Source of the DNA: a virus
Virus record (IMG/VR): IMGVR_UViG_3300046504_000195
Location: 1 to 54,933 of that record
Direction: 5' to 3' (one strand)
DNA: 54,933 nucleotides
Shown one piece after another: positions 27,264 to 33,728 of this stretch. Numbering within the stretch: position 1 is the stretch's first letter; every line of letters begins with the position of its first letter. Both the position numbers and the translations under genes were made by a program. The notes under the pieces are model-generated. The model was not told where the DNA came from. It made no database searches and worked only from the letters and a program-made list of their open reading frames with translations.

Positions 27264-27332
27264 TACTTGAATATTACACTCCTTTCTTTTACAAGAAAAA
27301 AACCCGACTACTCATAACAGTCGGGTTTTTTT
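27255..27332 (+). terminator. Attenuator of tRNA cluster 2
   Basis: Terminator AACCCGACT (27301-27309)/AGTCGGGTT (27319-27327) with a T run. Competing pair: GTCGGGT (27255-27261) with ACCCGAC (27302-27308), 7/7. Confidence 0.75.
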
Positions 27333-27371
27333 ATGCAAGAAAGGAGAGGTTCTTTGACATGTTGGAAATTT

Positions 27372-27443
27372 CGAGGTCGTAGTTTAATGGTTAGAATATC
27401 GCACTGTCTATGCGAGGAAGGGGTTCGAATCCCACGGCTTCGG
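27372..27443 (+). tRNA. tRNA-Asp(GTC)
   Basis: Acceptor CGAGGTC/GGCTTCG, loop CTGTCTA on TCGCA/TGCGA, G73 as expected for Asp. The T stem has two mismatches at its base. Confidence 0.85.
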
Positions 27444-27513
27444 CATACTTGTTTATTTGATATTTATTTATTATTTTTGTCGAACACTAAGTATTTATAT
27501 TTAAATGACAGAC

Positions 27514-28155
27514 ATGAATAAAATAATATTGGAAAAAACAATAAAAGAATCTATATCATTTTCTGACGTATCGAGAAAGATATATGGAAATAATTTATGT
27601 GGTAATAGACAAACAATAAAAAAATATGTGAAACAATATAATATAGATATTTCACATTTCATTCAAATACCGCAAAAACATAATTTTCGTTCTAAAAGAG
27701 AACTTTCCGAAATATTGGTGGAGCATTCGATTTTTGATACAACAAATTTAAAAAATCGTTTATATTATGAAGGATTAAAAAAACGAATTTGTGAAAAATG
27801 TGGACAAGACGAAAATTGGCACGGTGAACACATAAGTTTAATTCTTGATCATATTAATGGTATAAATGATGATTTAAGAATAGAAAATTTAAGAATACTT
27901 TGTCCTAATTGTAACGCAACATTACCCACACATGGTGGCAAAAACGTAAAGCATAAATCAAAAGAAAAAATAAATAAACTTAGAAATTCTCAAAAAGTAT
28001 CTATGTCTCAACGAAAAGTAATGCGTCCACCACATGAACAACTTCAAAACGAAATAAATGAATTAGGATTTACAGGAACTGGAAAAAAATATGGTGTAAG
28101 TGATAATGCAATAAGAAAATGGATTAAATTTTATAATAAACATACACTCTCGTAG
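27514..28155 (+). CDS. HNH endonuclease
   Basis: 213 aa from the second Met; the first ATG (27505) is only 5 nt from the late-type motif AGTATTTATA (27490-27499), so MNKIILEK is preferred. Zinc site CEKCG...CPNC and HNH core LILDHINGINDDLRIENLRILC. The C-terminal RKKYGVSD-type helix-turn-helix (TGTGKKYGVSDNAIRKWIKF) likely binds DNA. The stop lies inside the following tRNA-like gene. Freestanding homing-type nucleases often spread among phages and sit by their target. Confidence 0.88.
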   Translation: MNKIILEKTIKESISFSDVSRKIYGNNLCGNRQTIKKYVKQYNIDISHFIQIPQKHNFRSKRELSEILVEHSIFDTTNLKNRLYYEGLKKRICEKCGQDENWHGEHISLILDHINGINDDLRIENLRILCPNCNATLPTHGGKNVKHKSKEKINKLRNSQKVSMSQRKVMRPPHEQLQNEINELGFTGTGKKYGVSDNAIRKWIKFYNKHTLS

Positions 28156-28221
28156 GCTTCTTGGTGAAGAACTTGGCTGTCACCCATGTAAAACAGACGG
28201 ATCGTAACCGTTCGGGAGTGC
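28145..28221 (+). tRNA. Degenerate tRNA-Asp(GTC)-like gene
   Basis: Terminal stem CACTCTCG/CGGGAGTG; CTTGG-CTGTCAC-CCATG fits an Asp anticodon arm with one mismatch; T arm GACGG-ATCGTAA-CCGTT has T54 and A58 swapped relative to consensus. D arm irregular. Overlaps the HNH stop. Possibly a pseudogene or a modified second Asp copy. Confidence 0.4.
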
Positions 28222-28227
28222 AAAAAT

Positions 28228-28299
28228 GCTCGGTTCTTCTAATGGTCCGGAAAGTAGACTCTCAATCTACGAATAGCAGTTCGATTCTGCTACCGAGTA
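28228..28299 (+). tRNA. tRNA-Glu(CTC)
   Basis: Acceptor GCTCGGT/ACCGAGT, loop CTCTCAA on GTAGA/TCTAC, T arm AGCAG/CTGCT. Confidence 0.88.
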
Positions 28300-28307
28300 C
28301 AAAAAAT

Positions 28308-28390
28308 GCTGCGTTATACAAGTCCGGTTAAAGTAGGCAGACCTTCAAACTGTCCCGAAAGGTTCGTGGGTTCGAATCCCACACGCAGTA
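28308..28390 (+). tRNA. tRNA-Glu(TTC), long variable arm, C33
   Basis: Acceptor GCTGCGT/ACGCAGT, D stem TAC/GTA, loop CCTTCAA (C33) with a 31-39 A-A mismatch, 12-nt variable arm CCCGAAAGGTTC. Second Glu(TTC) at 28496 is class I. Confidence 0.65.
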
Positions 28391-28396
28391 CAAAAT

Positions 28397-28493
28397 GAAT
28401 CGAAACAACGGCAAGGTACAGCCAAGAGTACAGGATGGTAATGCTTGAAGATATACGAAAACCGCCTTCAAGTTCGAGTGTTTCGATTCACCA
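28397..28493 (+). ncRNA. tRNA-like RNA with 11-bp terminal stem and CCA
   Basis: GAATCGAAACA pairs 11/11 with TGTTTCGATTC, followed by ACCA. Inside are GGC/GCC around a D-like loop and a 7-bp hairpin CTTGAAG/CTTCAAG; no standard anticodon or T arm. Lies exactly between two Glu tRNAs. Confidence 0.45.
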
Positions 28494-28495
28494 AT

Positions 28496-28567
28496 GCTCG
28501 GTTCGTATAAAGGTTAGTACCTAAGACCTTCAATCTTAGTATACGGGTTCGACTCCCGTACCGAGTA
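28496..28567 (+). tRNA. tRNA-Glu(TTC), C33
   Basis: Acceptor GCTCGGT/ACCGAGT, loop CCTTCAA on TAAGA/TCTTA, short variable loop, T arm ACGGG/CCCGT. C at position 33. Confidence 0.82.
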
Positions 28568-28576
28568 CAAAAAATG

Positions 28577-28607
28577 TTGCTTTTATTAATCATTATCGTT
28601 ATATTTG
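28577..28607 (+). promoter_or_regulatory. Host-type promoter
   Basis: TTG (28577-28579), 20 nt, TATATTTG (28600-28607), 30 nt before the ATG of the RmlD-like gene. Confidence 0.6.
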
Positions 28608-28637
28608 CCCAATAATGATTATTAAATCCATCAAATT

Positions 28638-29321
28638 ATGAAAATACTTATTTTAGGTGACGGACTATTGGGATCAGAAATAGTCAAACAAATGGGTTGG
28701 GATTATCTCTCAGTCAACAAAGACGGAATTGATGTCTTAAATGATTTTGGCGGATTTGTGAGTAAGGTATATGAATTTCATCCAACAGTAATAATAAATT
28801 GCATTGGATATACAAAGACATACGATACTGAAAGGCAACATCATTGGGATTTAAACTATGGATTTGTAGTAAAACTTGTAGATATGTGCAATGATTTCGG
28901 ATATAAATTAGTGCATATTTCAACAGATTACATTTACGCCAATAGTAAAAATAAAAAATCTGAAAAAGATATTCCTGTTCATCAGGAAACTTGGTACTCA
29001 TATTGCAAATTAATTTCAGATGCATACGTGCAATTAAAAGCAAGAGATTATCTGATGTTCAGATGTTCATTTAAACCTAAACCCTTTCCATATGAAAAAG
29101 CATTTGTAAATATCATGGGAAATTTTGATTATGTCGATGTTTTGGCAAAACAAATGATTGCCTTAATTATTGAAGAAAGAACAGGCGTTTGGAATATCGG
29201 TACAGAATTTAAATCAGTATATGAATTGGCAATTCAAACACGACAAGTAGTAGATTTTTCTTATTCAAATCAATTGCCAATCATTGAAATGGACCTCAGT
29301 AAATTCAATAATAGAGTATGA
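28638..29321 (+). CDS. RmlD-like NAD(P)-dependent reductase
   Basis: 227 aa, short for dTDP-4-dehydrorhamnose reductases (~290). MKILILGDGLLGSEIV is the Rossmann GxxGxxG-type start (GDGLLGS), HISTDYIYA and YSYCK give the Ser/Thr and YxxxK catalytic pair. It may reduce a nucleotide sugar for glycosylation of phage or host surface; the missing C-terminal part leaves the substrate open. It has its own promoter inside tRNA cluster 2 and overlaps the next HNH gene by 4 nt (ATGA). Confidence 0.7.
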   Translation: MKILILGDGLLGSEIVKQMGWDYLSVNKDGIDVLNDFGGFVSKVYEFHPTVIINCIGYTKTYDTERQHHWDLNYGFVVKLVDMCNDFGYKLVHISTDYIYANSKNKKSEKDIPVHQETWYSYCKLISDAYVQLKARDYLMFRCSFKPKPFPYEKAFVNIMGNFDYVDVLAKQMIALIIEERTGVWNIGTEFKSVYELAIQTRQVVDFSYSNQLPIIEMDLSKFNNRV

Positions 29322-29728
29322 GAGAAATTAAACGAAGAAGAAACTGTAAAAATTGTGATAAAAAATTAATTAGAACCGACAACATTTATTGTAATATCGG
29401 ATGCTATCAGGAATATCAATTTAAAAACAAATATCTTCCATTATTTTATCTTGGAGAAATAAGAGAAAATAAAACATTAAGAAAAATACTTATATATCTC
29501 TATGGTAATAAATGTTCTGAGTGCCCTTGTGAGTCTATTTGGAATGGAAAGCCATTAGTTATGCAAGTAGATCATAAGGATGGCAATTCCGATAATAACA
29601 TGCCAGAAAATGTAAGATTGCTCTGTCCCAATTGTCACACTCAAACTCCAACGTTTTGTGCTGGTGACAATAAACAAACAAGAAGAAATAAATATCTTAG
29701 AAAATATAAAAATAGTATGCTCCTTTAG
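29318..29728 (+). CDS. HNH endonuclease
   Basis: 136 aa. N-terminal zinc knuckle CKNCDKK...CNIGC, then CSECPC and HNH core MQVDHKDGNSDNNMPENVRLLCPNC. Translationally coupled to the reductase. Its last codons and stop are inside tRNA-Val at 29719, the same arrangement as the other HNH genes here. Confidence 0.85.
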   Translation: MREIKRRRNCKNCDKKLIRTDNIYCNIGCYQEYQFKNKYLPLFYLGEIRENKTLRKILIYLYGNKCSECPCESIWNGKPLVMQVDHKDGNSDNNMPENVRLLCPNCHTQTPTFCAGDNKQTRRNKYLRKYKNSMLL

Positions 29729-29796
29729 TTCAGTTGGTTCAGAATATCTGCCTTACAAGCAGAGGGTCATTGGTTCGAATCCAATAGGGAGCACCA
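29719..29796 (+). tRNA. tRNA-Val(TAC)
   Basis: Acceptor GCTCCTT/AGGGAGC, loop CTTACAA on TCTGC/GCAGA, short variable loop, encoded CCA. Confidence 0.93.
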
Positions 29797-29800
29797 AAAT

Positions 29801-29886
29801 GGGAAGATAGTGTAACTGGATAAACATCCCACTCCTACAAAGTGGAGACGAGAAGTATAATCAGGGTTCGAGTCCCTGTCATCCCA
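29801..29886 (+). tRNA. tRNA-Val(TAC), long variable arm, C33
   Basis: Acceptor GGGAAGA/TCATCCC (one mismatch), anticodon stem CCACT/AGTGG, loop CCTACAA, ~16-nt variable arm. Opposite class and C33 relative to the Val copy just upstream. Confidence 0.72.
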
Positions 29887-29890
29887 CAAT

Positions 29891-29966
29891 GGGTCGTAAG
29901 TTGTGTTGGTTAATTGCCAAATCGGTGTTATAACCGATAAAACGCCAATATCGGCTCTACGACCTA
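29891..29966 (+). ncRNA. tRNA-like RNA without normal T arm
   Basis: Acceptor-like GGGTCGT/ACGACCT, strong hairpin ATCGGT-GTTATA-ACCGAT where the anticodon arm should be, and only GCC-AATATC-GGC in place of the T arm. Could be a divergent tRNA with a TAT or TTA loop, or a decoy. Confidence 0.4.
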
Positions 29967-29974
29967 TAATTTAA

Positions 29975-30056
29975 CCTCAAGTGGTGGAATTGGTAGACAC
30001 GTGCGTTTAAGAGGCGCATGCCGAAAGGTTTGCGAGTTCGATTCTCGCCTTGAGGA
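29975..30056 (+). tRNA. tRNA-Leu, anticodon AAG (or TAA)
   Basis: Class II Leu body, acceptor CCTCAAG/CTTGAGG, variable arm TGCCGAAAGGTTT. With the best stem TGCGT/GCGCA the loop is TTAAGAG, anticodon AAG; shifting by one to read TAA creates a G-G closing mismatch. Confidence 0.8.
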
Positions 30057-30061
30057 CAATT

Positions 30062-30145
30062 GCGGATGTGGCTAATAGAGAATGGCAGATCGTCCTGGCT
30101 TAGAACCAGGAAACCTTGTAGGTTCGAGTCCTATCATCCGCACCA
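30062..30145 (+). tRNA. tRNA-Leu(TAG), short variable loop
   Basis: Acceptor GCGGATG/CATCCGC, loop CTTAGAA on CCTGG/CCAGG, variable loop only ~7 nt, D region enlarged to ~23 nt, encoded CCA. A class I Leu is unusual. Confidence 0.75.
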
Positions 30146-30146
30146 T

Positions 30147-30221
30147 GTGGACATGCCGGAACTGGTATACGGGTTGGTCTCAGACACCAATTTTTTGTGG
30201 GTTCGACTCCCATTGTCCACA
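30147..30221 (+). tRNA. tRNA-Leu(CAG), short variable loop
   Basis: Acceptor GTGGACA/TGTCCAC, D stem CCG/CGG, loop CTCAGAC on TTGGT/ACCAA, variable loop TTTTTT. Class I Leu. Confidence 0.8.
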
Positions 30222-30359
30222 CAAAGGTGAATGTTGTTACTTTTTGCAGGAGTAGCACCACCTGTGCCGAATAACTTGTAGAGGGAGAAGTAGTACTTTC
30301 AAATACATCATGTATCTGCAACATCTGATGATGGTTGAGTTATTAAAAAGGCACACCAC
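30222..30359 (+). other. Spacer in tRNA cluster 2 with possible structured RNA
   Basis: No ORF of note. ATGTTG (30230) can pair CAACAT (30320) around several smaller stems. I could not fold it into a tRNA. Confidence 0.3.
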
Positions 30360-30433
30360 GGGGTCGTGGCATAATTGGCTATTGCACCTGCCTTGCACGC
30401 AGGGGACTGAGGGTTCGAGTCCCTTCGACTCCA
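30360..30433 (+). tRNA. tRNA-Ala(TGC)
   Basis: Acceptor GGGGTCG/CGACTCC, loop CTTGCAC on CCTGC/GCAGG, regular. Confidence 0.92.
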
Positions 30434-30513
30434 CAAAAAATACTCCATATGGTTTGAAAGTCCATTCAAGGGTATCAGTTATAATATTCACTGACTGCTA
30501 TCTGGGAGAACAC

Positions 30514-30586
30514 GGGGCAGTGGTGACAAAGGCTAACACGGCAGACCTGCAATCTGTAGATGAGGGTTCGATTCCCTTCTGCTCCA
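30514..30586 (+). tRNA. tRNA-Ala(TGC), C33
   Basis: Acceptor GGGGCAG/CTGCTCC, D stem GTG/CAC, loop CCTGCAA on GCAGA/TCTGT, short variable loop. Same anticodon as 30360 but C33. Confidence 0.8.
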
Positions 30587-30670
30587 CGAGAATTTGGTTT
30601 TGGTTATTTCCGTCAACCTTGCAATAAGAACGTCAAAAACTACGGTATAAATTCTTTCCAAATTCATCAT

Positions 30671-30744
30671 GGCACTGTACTCCAATCGGCAGAGGGGACA
30701 GACTTAAAACCTGTAAAGTGTGGGTTCGAATCCCACCAGTGCTA
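30671..30744 (+). tRNA. tRNA-Leu(TAA), short variable loop
   Basis: Acceptor GGCACTG/CAGTGCT, D stem CTC/GAG, loop CTTAAAA with an A-C mismatch at 31-39, variable loop AAAGT. The class II partner is at 33599. Confidence 0.75.
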
Positions 30745-30752
30745 CAAAATAT

Positions 30753-30835
30753 ACGTCAGTGACCGAGTGGCTGAAGGTGATGGTCTCCAAAACCATTTGC
30801 GAAAGCACACGTGGGTTCGAATCCTACCTGGCGTG
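30753..30835 (+). tRNA. tRNA-Trp(CCA), long variable arm
   Basis: Acceptor ACGTCAG/CTGGCGT, D arm ACC/GGT with GAGTGGCTGAA as in Ser tRNAs, loop CTCCAAA on ATGGT/ACCAT, ~14-nt variable arm, G73 (fits Trp). Trp in the leader peptide supports the Trp assignment. Confidence 0.78.
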
Positions 30836-30840
30836 CAAAA

Positions 30841-30972
30841 TGAAGTGATAGTAAAAATCGCAGGTATGTACTGCAGGTTGGCGTTCAGTCCAAATGAACT
30901 AAGTGTACAACGACCACTGAGGGCAGAAATGTTCCCAAGAGCAATATCAGTTAGCAGTACACTACCACTTCA
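30841..30972 (+). ncRNA. Structured RNA with Trp-like anticodon hairpin
   Basis: TGAAGTGATAGT pairs with ACTACCACTTCA (11 of 12), a second stem GTACTGC/GCAGTAC lies inside, and a hairpin GTTCA-GTCCAAA-TGAAC looks like a Trp anticodon arm. About 132 nt, no T arm. Last element of cluster 2. Confidence 0.45.
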
Positions 30973-30996
30973 GAAAGTTCCTAATATTTCCAAATT

Positions 30997-31023
30997 ATTA
31001 CTAATTTAGGAATAATTAGTAAT
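30997..31023. repeat. Inverted repeat after tRNA cluster 2
   Basis: ATTACTAATT/AATTAGTAAT, 10 bp perfect, 7-nt loop, without a T run. May be an RNA processing or pause site. Confidence 0.45.
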
Positions 31024-31280
31024 TGTTAGTATTAACTTTAATAAGAAAGGAGTACATCTTCAAAATCAAATTCAGGTATCGCAGAACATTGTGGTGGAAA
31101 TTCGTACATTACAATTACTTCCACAAGAAACTCTTCAAAGAATATTATATTCAAAGGAGAAGAAAACCATTTAGTGACAGAGAAATCCAAAAATACGAAC
31201 TCTATAAGAAACTTGATGATTTGATTACATTAAGACGTGTTGATTGGTTACGAGAATTTATTTGGAGATTAGAACCATAA
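31023..31280 (+). CDS. Small basic aromatic protein
   Basis: 85 aa from a non-ATG start, so the start is uncertain; the frame has no internal Met. Rich in Arg, Lys, Tyr and Trp (FRYRRTLWWKFVHYNYFHKK). No family recognised; possible RNA-associated protein given cluster position. Confidence 0.45.
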   Translation: MLVLTLIRKEYIFKIKFRYRRTLWWKFVHYNYFHKKLFKEYYIQRRRKPFSDREIQKYELYKKLDDLITLRRVDWLREFIWRLEP

Positions 31281-31315
31281 ATTTGTAACATTTCCGGAAT
31301 TCATACGTATAATAT

Positions 31316-31324
31316 GTATTTATT
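31316..31324 (+). promoter_or_regulatory. Late-type promoter motif
   Basis: GTATTTATT, 14 nt before ATG 31339. Confidence 0.5.
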
Positions 31325-31338
31325 GTAAATTTATAAAT

Positions 31339-31764
31339 ATGAAAAAGACATTTATTGTAATTATTATGTTGTTAATTTCTGCAATATCTTATTCGCAGAA
31401 ACCACATGAAAAGTATTATCAAAATATTGCTGCTGAACGCATGCATGGTCGAACTGAAGTTGTATTGGAAGATAGGTCTCGTGCAGATATTGTAACCGAT
31501 ACATTTGCGATTGAAGTTGAATTTGCTCATAAATGGGCAGAAAGCATTGGACAGTCAGAATTTTATTCATTAGAACTTCACAAGAAAGCAGGTATTGTAT
31601 TAATTACTGATGGAATGAAAGATGATAAATATGTTCAGAGATTAATGAAAGTTGCAACAAAACTTAAAATTACTGTTTGGGTAATATTTACCACTGACAA
31701 TAGTTGGGGAATTGTTGATAGCATTCCAAAAAAAGATGGAGAGCACATGAAATATATTTATTAA
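31339..31764 (+). CDS. Exported PD-(D/E)XK nuclease-like protein
   Basis: 141 aa. Signal peptide MKKTFIVIIMLLISAISYSQ (Bacteroidota style). The mature part has RTEVVLEDRSRADIVTD, then AIEVEFAHKWAESIGQ and LELHKKAGIVLI, the order of conserved Glu, Asp, ExE and Gln of a restriction-like nuclease core; the usual E-x-K is E-V-E here. Known relatives are small secreted proteins of unknown role. In a phage it might degrade extracellular or periplasmic DNA, e.g. of competitors; that is speculation. Confidence 0.6.
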   Translation: MKKTFIVIIMLLISAISYSQKPHEKYYQNIAAERMHGRTEVVLEDRSRADIVTDTFAIEVEFAHKWAESIGQSEFYSLELHKKAGIVLITDGMKDDKYVQRLMKVATKLKITVWVIFTTDNSWGIVDSIPKKDGEHMKYIY

Positions 31765-31805
31765 AACTTGTTAATCTCCCGATAAAAAGTTAATTTTGAT
31801 CCGTT

Positions 31806-32549
31806 ATGTATATCATTGCAAAGAAAAAAGATTATTATGATGGTGTTGCTGGTACAAGTGGCATCGACAAAACTATTGTTTATGAACGTGATACTATTGA
31901 AGTCGAAGACAAGGATGTGCCGGATTTTTTTCGGAAAACAACATTCTTTAATCATTTCAGGGGAAGAGAAGATAATCCCTTTTACAAATTAGGCAACTCT
32001 CATATGGATAATAAATATTGGGAAATATATCCATATCATTCATATTTTATTATTGGATTTTGTGGAAAACTCTATGTTGGCTTCAAACTCTATAGCATTG
32101 ATAAAAACACCAATGATTATAATAATGTTATCACAAGAATCACATATGATCGGGATTTAATGATAAAACTTTTTGAGAAAAAAACATATTGGGGACATTT
32201 TCAGGATAATCTTAATCACGTACTTCAATATGATGCAATGGATTGGTTTAGAAATATGAATACACCTTGTTTTGCATATGATCAAAGTTATGGTGGTATG
32301 AATCATATTGATTTGAAACATGGTAGAGAAAATTACGATTCAAAATTTATTATAAATCCATTACTAAAAGACTACGAATTTTATAAAGTATTTGACACAG
32401 TTCAGGCATTTCAGGAAATTCAGATGTTTATAGGTGGAGTACTTGGAAACAAAGAAAAGGAAATTGTAAATGTTGCAGATAAATATAAAATCGAACAACA
32501 CGGATTTGATAAGTGGAGTTTTAGAAAAATGCCGGAAGATAAAAAATGA
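31806..32549 (+). CDS. Conserved phage/bacterial hypothetical protein
   Basis: 247 aa. N-terminus MYIIAKKKDYYDGVAGTSGIDKTIVYERDT and C-terminal KYKIEQHGFDKWSFRK are segments I recall as conserved in small hypothetical proteins of phages and bacteria. Rich in aromatic residues, no membrane segment, no catalytic motif evident. Start of a run of overlapping small genes (ATGA overlap with the next). Confidence 0.7.
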   Translation: MYIIAKKKDYYDGVAGTSGIDKTIVYERDTIEVEDKDVPDFFRKTTFFNHFRGREDNPFYKLGNSHMDNKYWEIYPYHSYFIIGFCGKLYVGFKLYSIDKNTNDYNNVITRITYDRDLMIKLFEKKTYWGHFQDNLNHVLQYDAMDWFRNMNTPCFAYDQSYGGMNHIDLKHGRENYDSKFIINPLLKDYEFYKVFDTVQAFQEIQMFIGGVLGNKEKEIVNVADKYKIEQHGFDKWSFRKMPEDKK

Positions 32550-32749
32550 AAAAGAAAAAATCTTTGGGTATAATGTCATTAATGTCAACAGGAAAATTGA
32601 CAATACCAACAAAAGAAGAATTGGAACGGGAATTTGGCAGACCATATAGACCAAATGATCCAATAATAATGGGTTCAATAGAGTTCATTGAAAAGTTTAA
32701 TAAGGCAATTGAAGAATACGATAAAACGCATGGAACAAAAACTACATAA
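32546..32749 (+). CDS. Small unknown protein
   Basis: 67 aa, translationally coupled to the gene before (ATGA). Basic N-terminus, then TIPTKEELEREFGRPYRPND, otherwise featureless. Confidence 0.6.
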   Translation: MKKKKSLGIMSLMSTGKLTIPTKEELEREFGRPYRPNDPIIMGSIEFIEKFNKAIEEYDKTHGTKTT

Positions 32750-32999
32750 AATACAAATACTTCCTGCTAAGTTCGTTGAAAAAAGACCTGATGGCAGATA
32801 TGTTGTGGGCATTTTAATTGCAGATGATCGTATTGACAACATGATATTTGATTCATTTTCACTTGAAGGTATGGTAAATCCAAAGTATTTACTGATAGGT
32901 ATAATGACAGGTGCAGGTTTTTCTCAGATAACATTTGTTGATGCAAATGATCTGGAAAAAACATTTAAAAAGAAATGGAAAGAATTAATTGATTATTGA
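32730..32999 (+). CDS. Small unknown protein
   Basis: 89 aa from MEQKLHKIQ; an upstream start would overlap the previous gene by 60 nt. Beta-rich first half (GRYVVGILIADDRIDNMIF). No family recognised. Confidence 0.55.
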   Translation: MEQKLHKIQILPAKFVEKRPDGRYVVGILIADDRIDNMIFDSFSLEGMVNPKYLLIGIMTGAGFSQITFVDANDLEKTFKKKWKELIDY

Positions 33000-33000
33000 T

Positions 33001-33195
33001 ATGGAAGATTTTGACAAAGTAGTAGGAGAAATAATATCGCAATTAGCAAGTATTGAATATTGTGGTGATATGTCAGATATTGGAAATGAAATCGGAATTG
33101 CAATTGGTAATCAATTCGATAAAGATAATACAATTGAAGACTTTATAATGGGTCTGAGACACGGAGTATCTTTGGCAGATGGTACACATGGATAG
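33001..33195 (+). CDS. Small acidic protein
   Basis: 64 aa from MEDFDKVV, one base after the preceding stop. Acidic, helical, no motif recognised. Ends 14 nt before the tmRNA. Confidence 0.55.
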   Translation: MEDFDKVVGEIISQLASIEYCGDMSDIGNEIGIAIGNQFDKDNTIEDFIMGLRHGVSLADGTHG

Positions 33196-33209
33196 TTCTT
33201 TAAAATATT

Positions 33210-33561
33210 GGGGATGACTTGGTTTTGACAGCAGGATCGAGTAGTATTGTAAGCAAGTAGTAGTTGAATCAGACTACTTAAAAAAGGTTCAAAACAACAA
33301 ACGCAGAAGACATAATGTCTATTCCAACTTCTCTCACGAGAGGTAAAGCAGTTTTTGCAAGAAATACTGAACTTGCATTAGCAGCATAGGAAACAGCAAA
33401 AATCAGTAAAGAACCTTCCAACTTGAGGAAGTAATAATCAAGACGACTTGTAATTGTGTCGATGTACAATTAATATTTTGTTGGTTAAGAAAAACCAAAT
33501 AAACTTGTAGAAATCATATTAGTCACTTGACTGGACCGGGGTTCGACACCCCGCATCTCCA
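33210..33561 (+). ncRNA. ssrA: tmRNA (ssrA)
   Basis: 352 nt. tRNA-like ends: GGGGATG at the 5' end pairs CATCTCC at the 3' end, T arm CGGGG-TTCGACA-CCCCG, and GACTTGGTTTTGACAGC is the conserved 5' segment. The tag frame ends ELALAA then TAG (33387-33389), keeping the C-terminal ALAA degron typical of host tags (Bacteroidota usually ...NYALAA). The frame is open back to GCA at 33303 (28 codons); the resume codon is not certain and a shorter tag is possible. It would rescue stalled ribosomes and mark products for ClpXP during infection. Confidence 0.9.
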
Positions 33562-33598
33562 CAAATTACTTAAATATTAAGTAGTTATTTGAAAATTT

Positions 33599-33684
33599 GG
33601 CAAAGTGGTGGAATTGGTAGACACGCAGGACTTAAAATCCTGTGGGCAGTGTTGCCTGTGTGGGTTCGACTCCCATCTTTGCTA
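33599..33684 (+). tRNA. tRNA-Leu(TAA)
   Basis: Acceptor GGCAAAG/CTTTGCT, class II arm, D arm GTGGAATTGGTAGACAC, loop CTTAAAA on CAGGA/TCCTG. Regular. Confidence 0.93.
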
Positions 33685-33728
33685 CAAAATTAAATGAAAT
33701 GAGATTTACTAATAAAATAAATGAAAAA

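Noticed and set aside
27171-27332. T-box riboswitch as explanation of the leaders
   Set aside because: No T-box sequence (AGGGTGGNACCGCG) or Stem I specifier architecture; the peptide composition points to translation-coupled attenuation.
28308-28567. Loop CCTTCAA taken as an opal suppressor (anticodon TCA) because of its similarity to the CTTCAAA loop
   Set aside because: The 5-bp stem of the 28496 copy places TTC at 34-36. TGA is used as a normal stop throughout, and Glu fits the neighbouring Glu(CTC) tRNA and the leader.
21495-30835. Ser-shaped tRNAs with Pro, Trp, Cys anticodons read as a recoding system inserting Ser
   Set aside because: Discriminator bases fit the anticodon amino acids (T73 for Cys, G73 for Trp) and the leader peptides contain Trp and Cys, so cognate charging is the simpler reading. 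Protein sequences show no sign of recoding.
30222-30972. GOLLD or ROOL large RNA associated with phage tRNA arrays
   Set aside because: The unexplained stretches are under 140 nt each, far shorter than those RNAs.
33278-33469. Minus-strand ORF of 63 aa
   Set aside because: Lies wholly inside the tmRNA.
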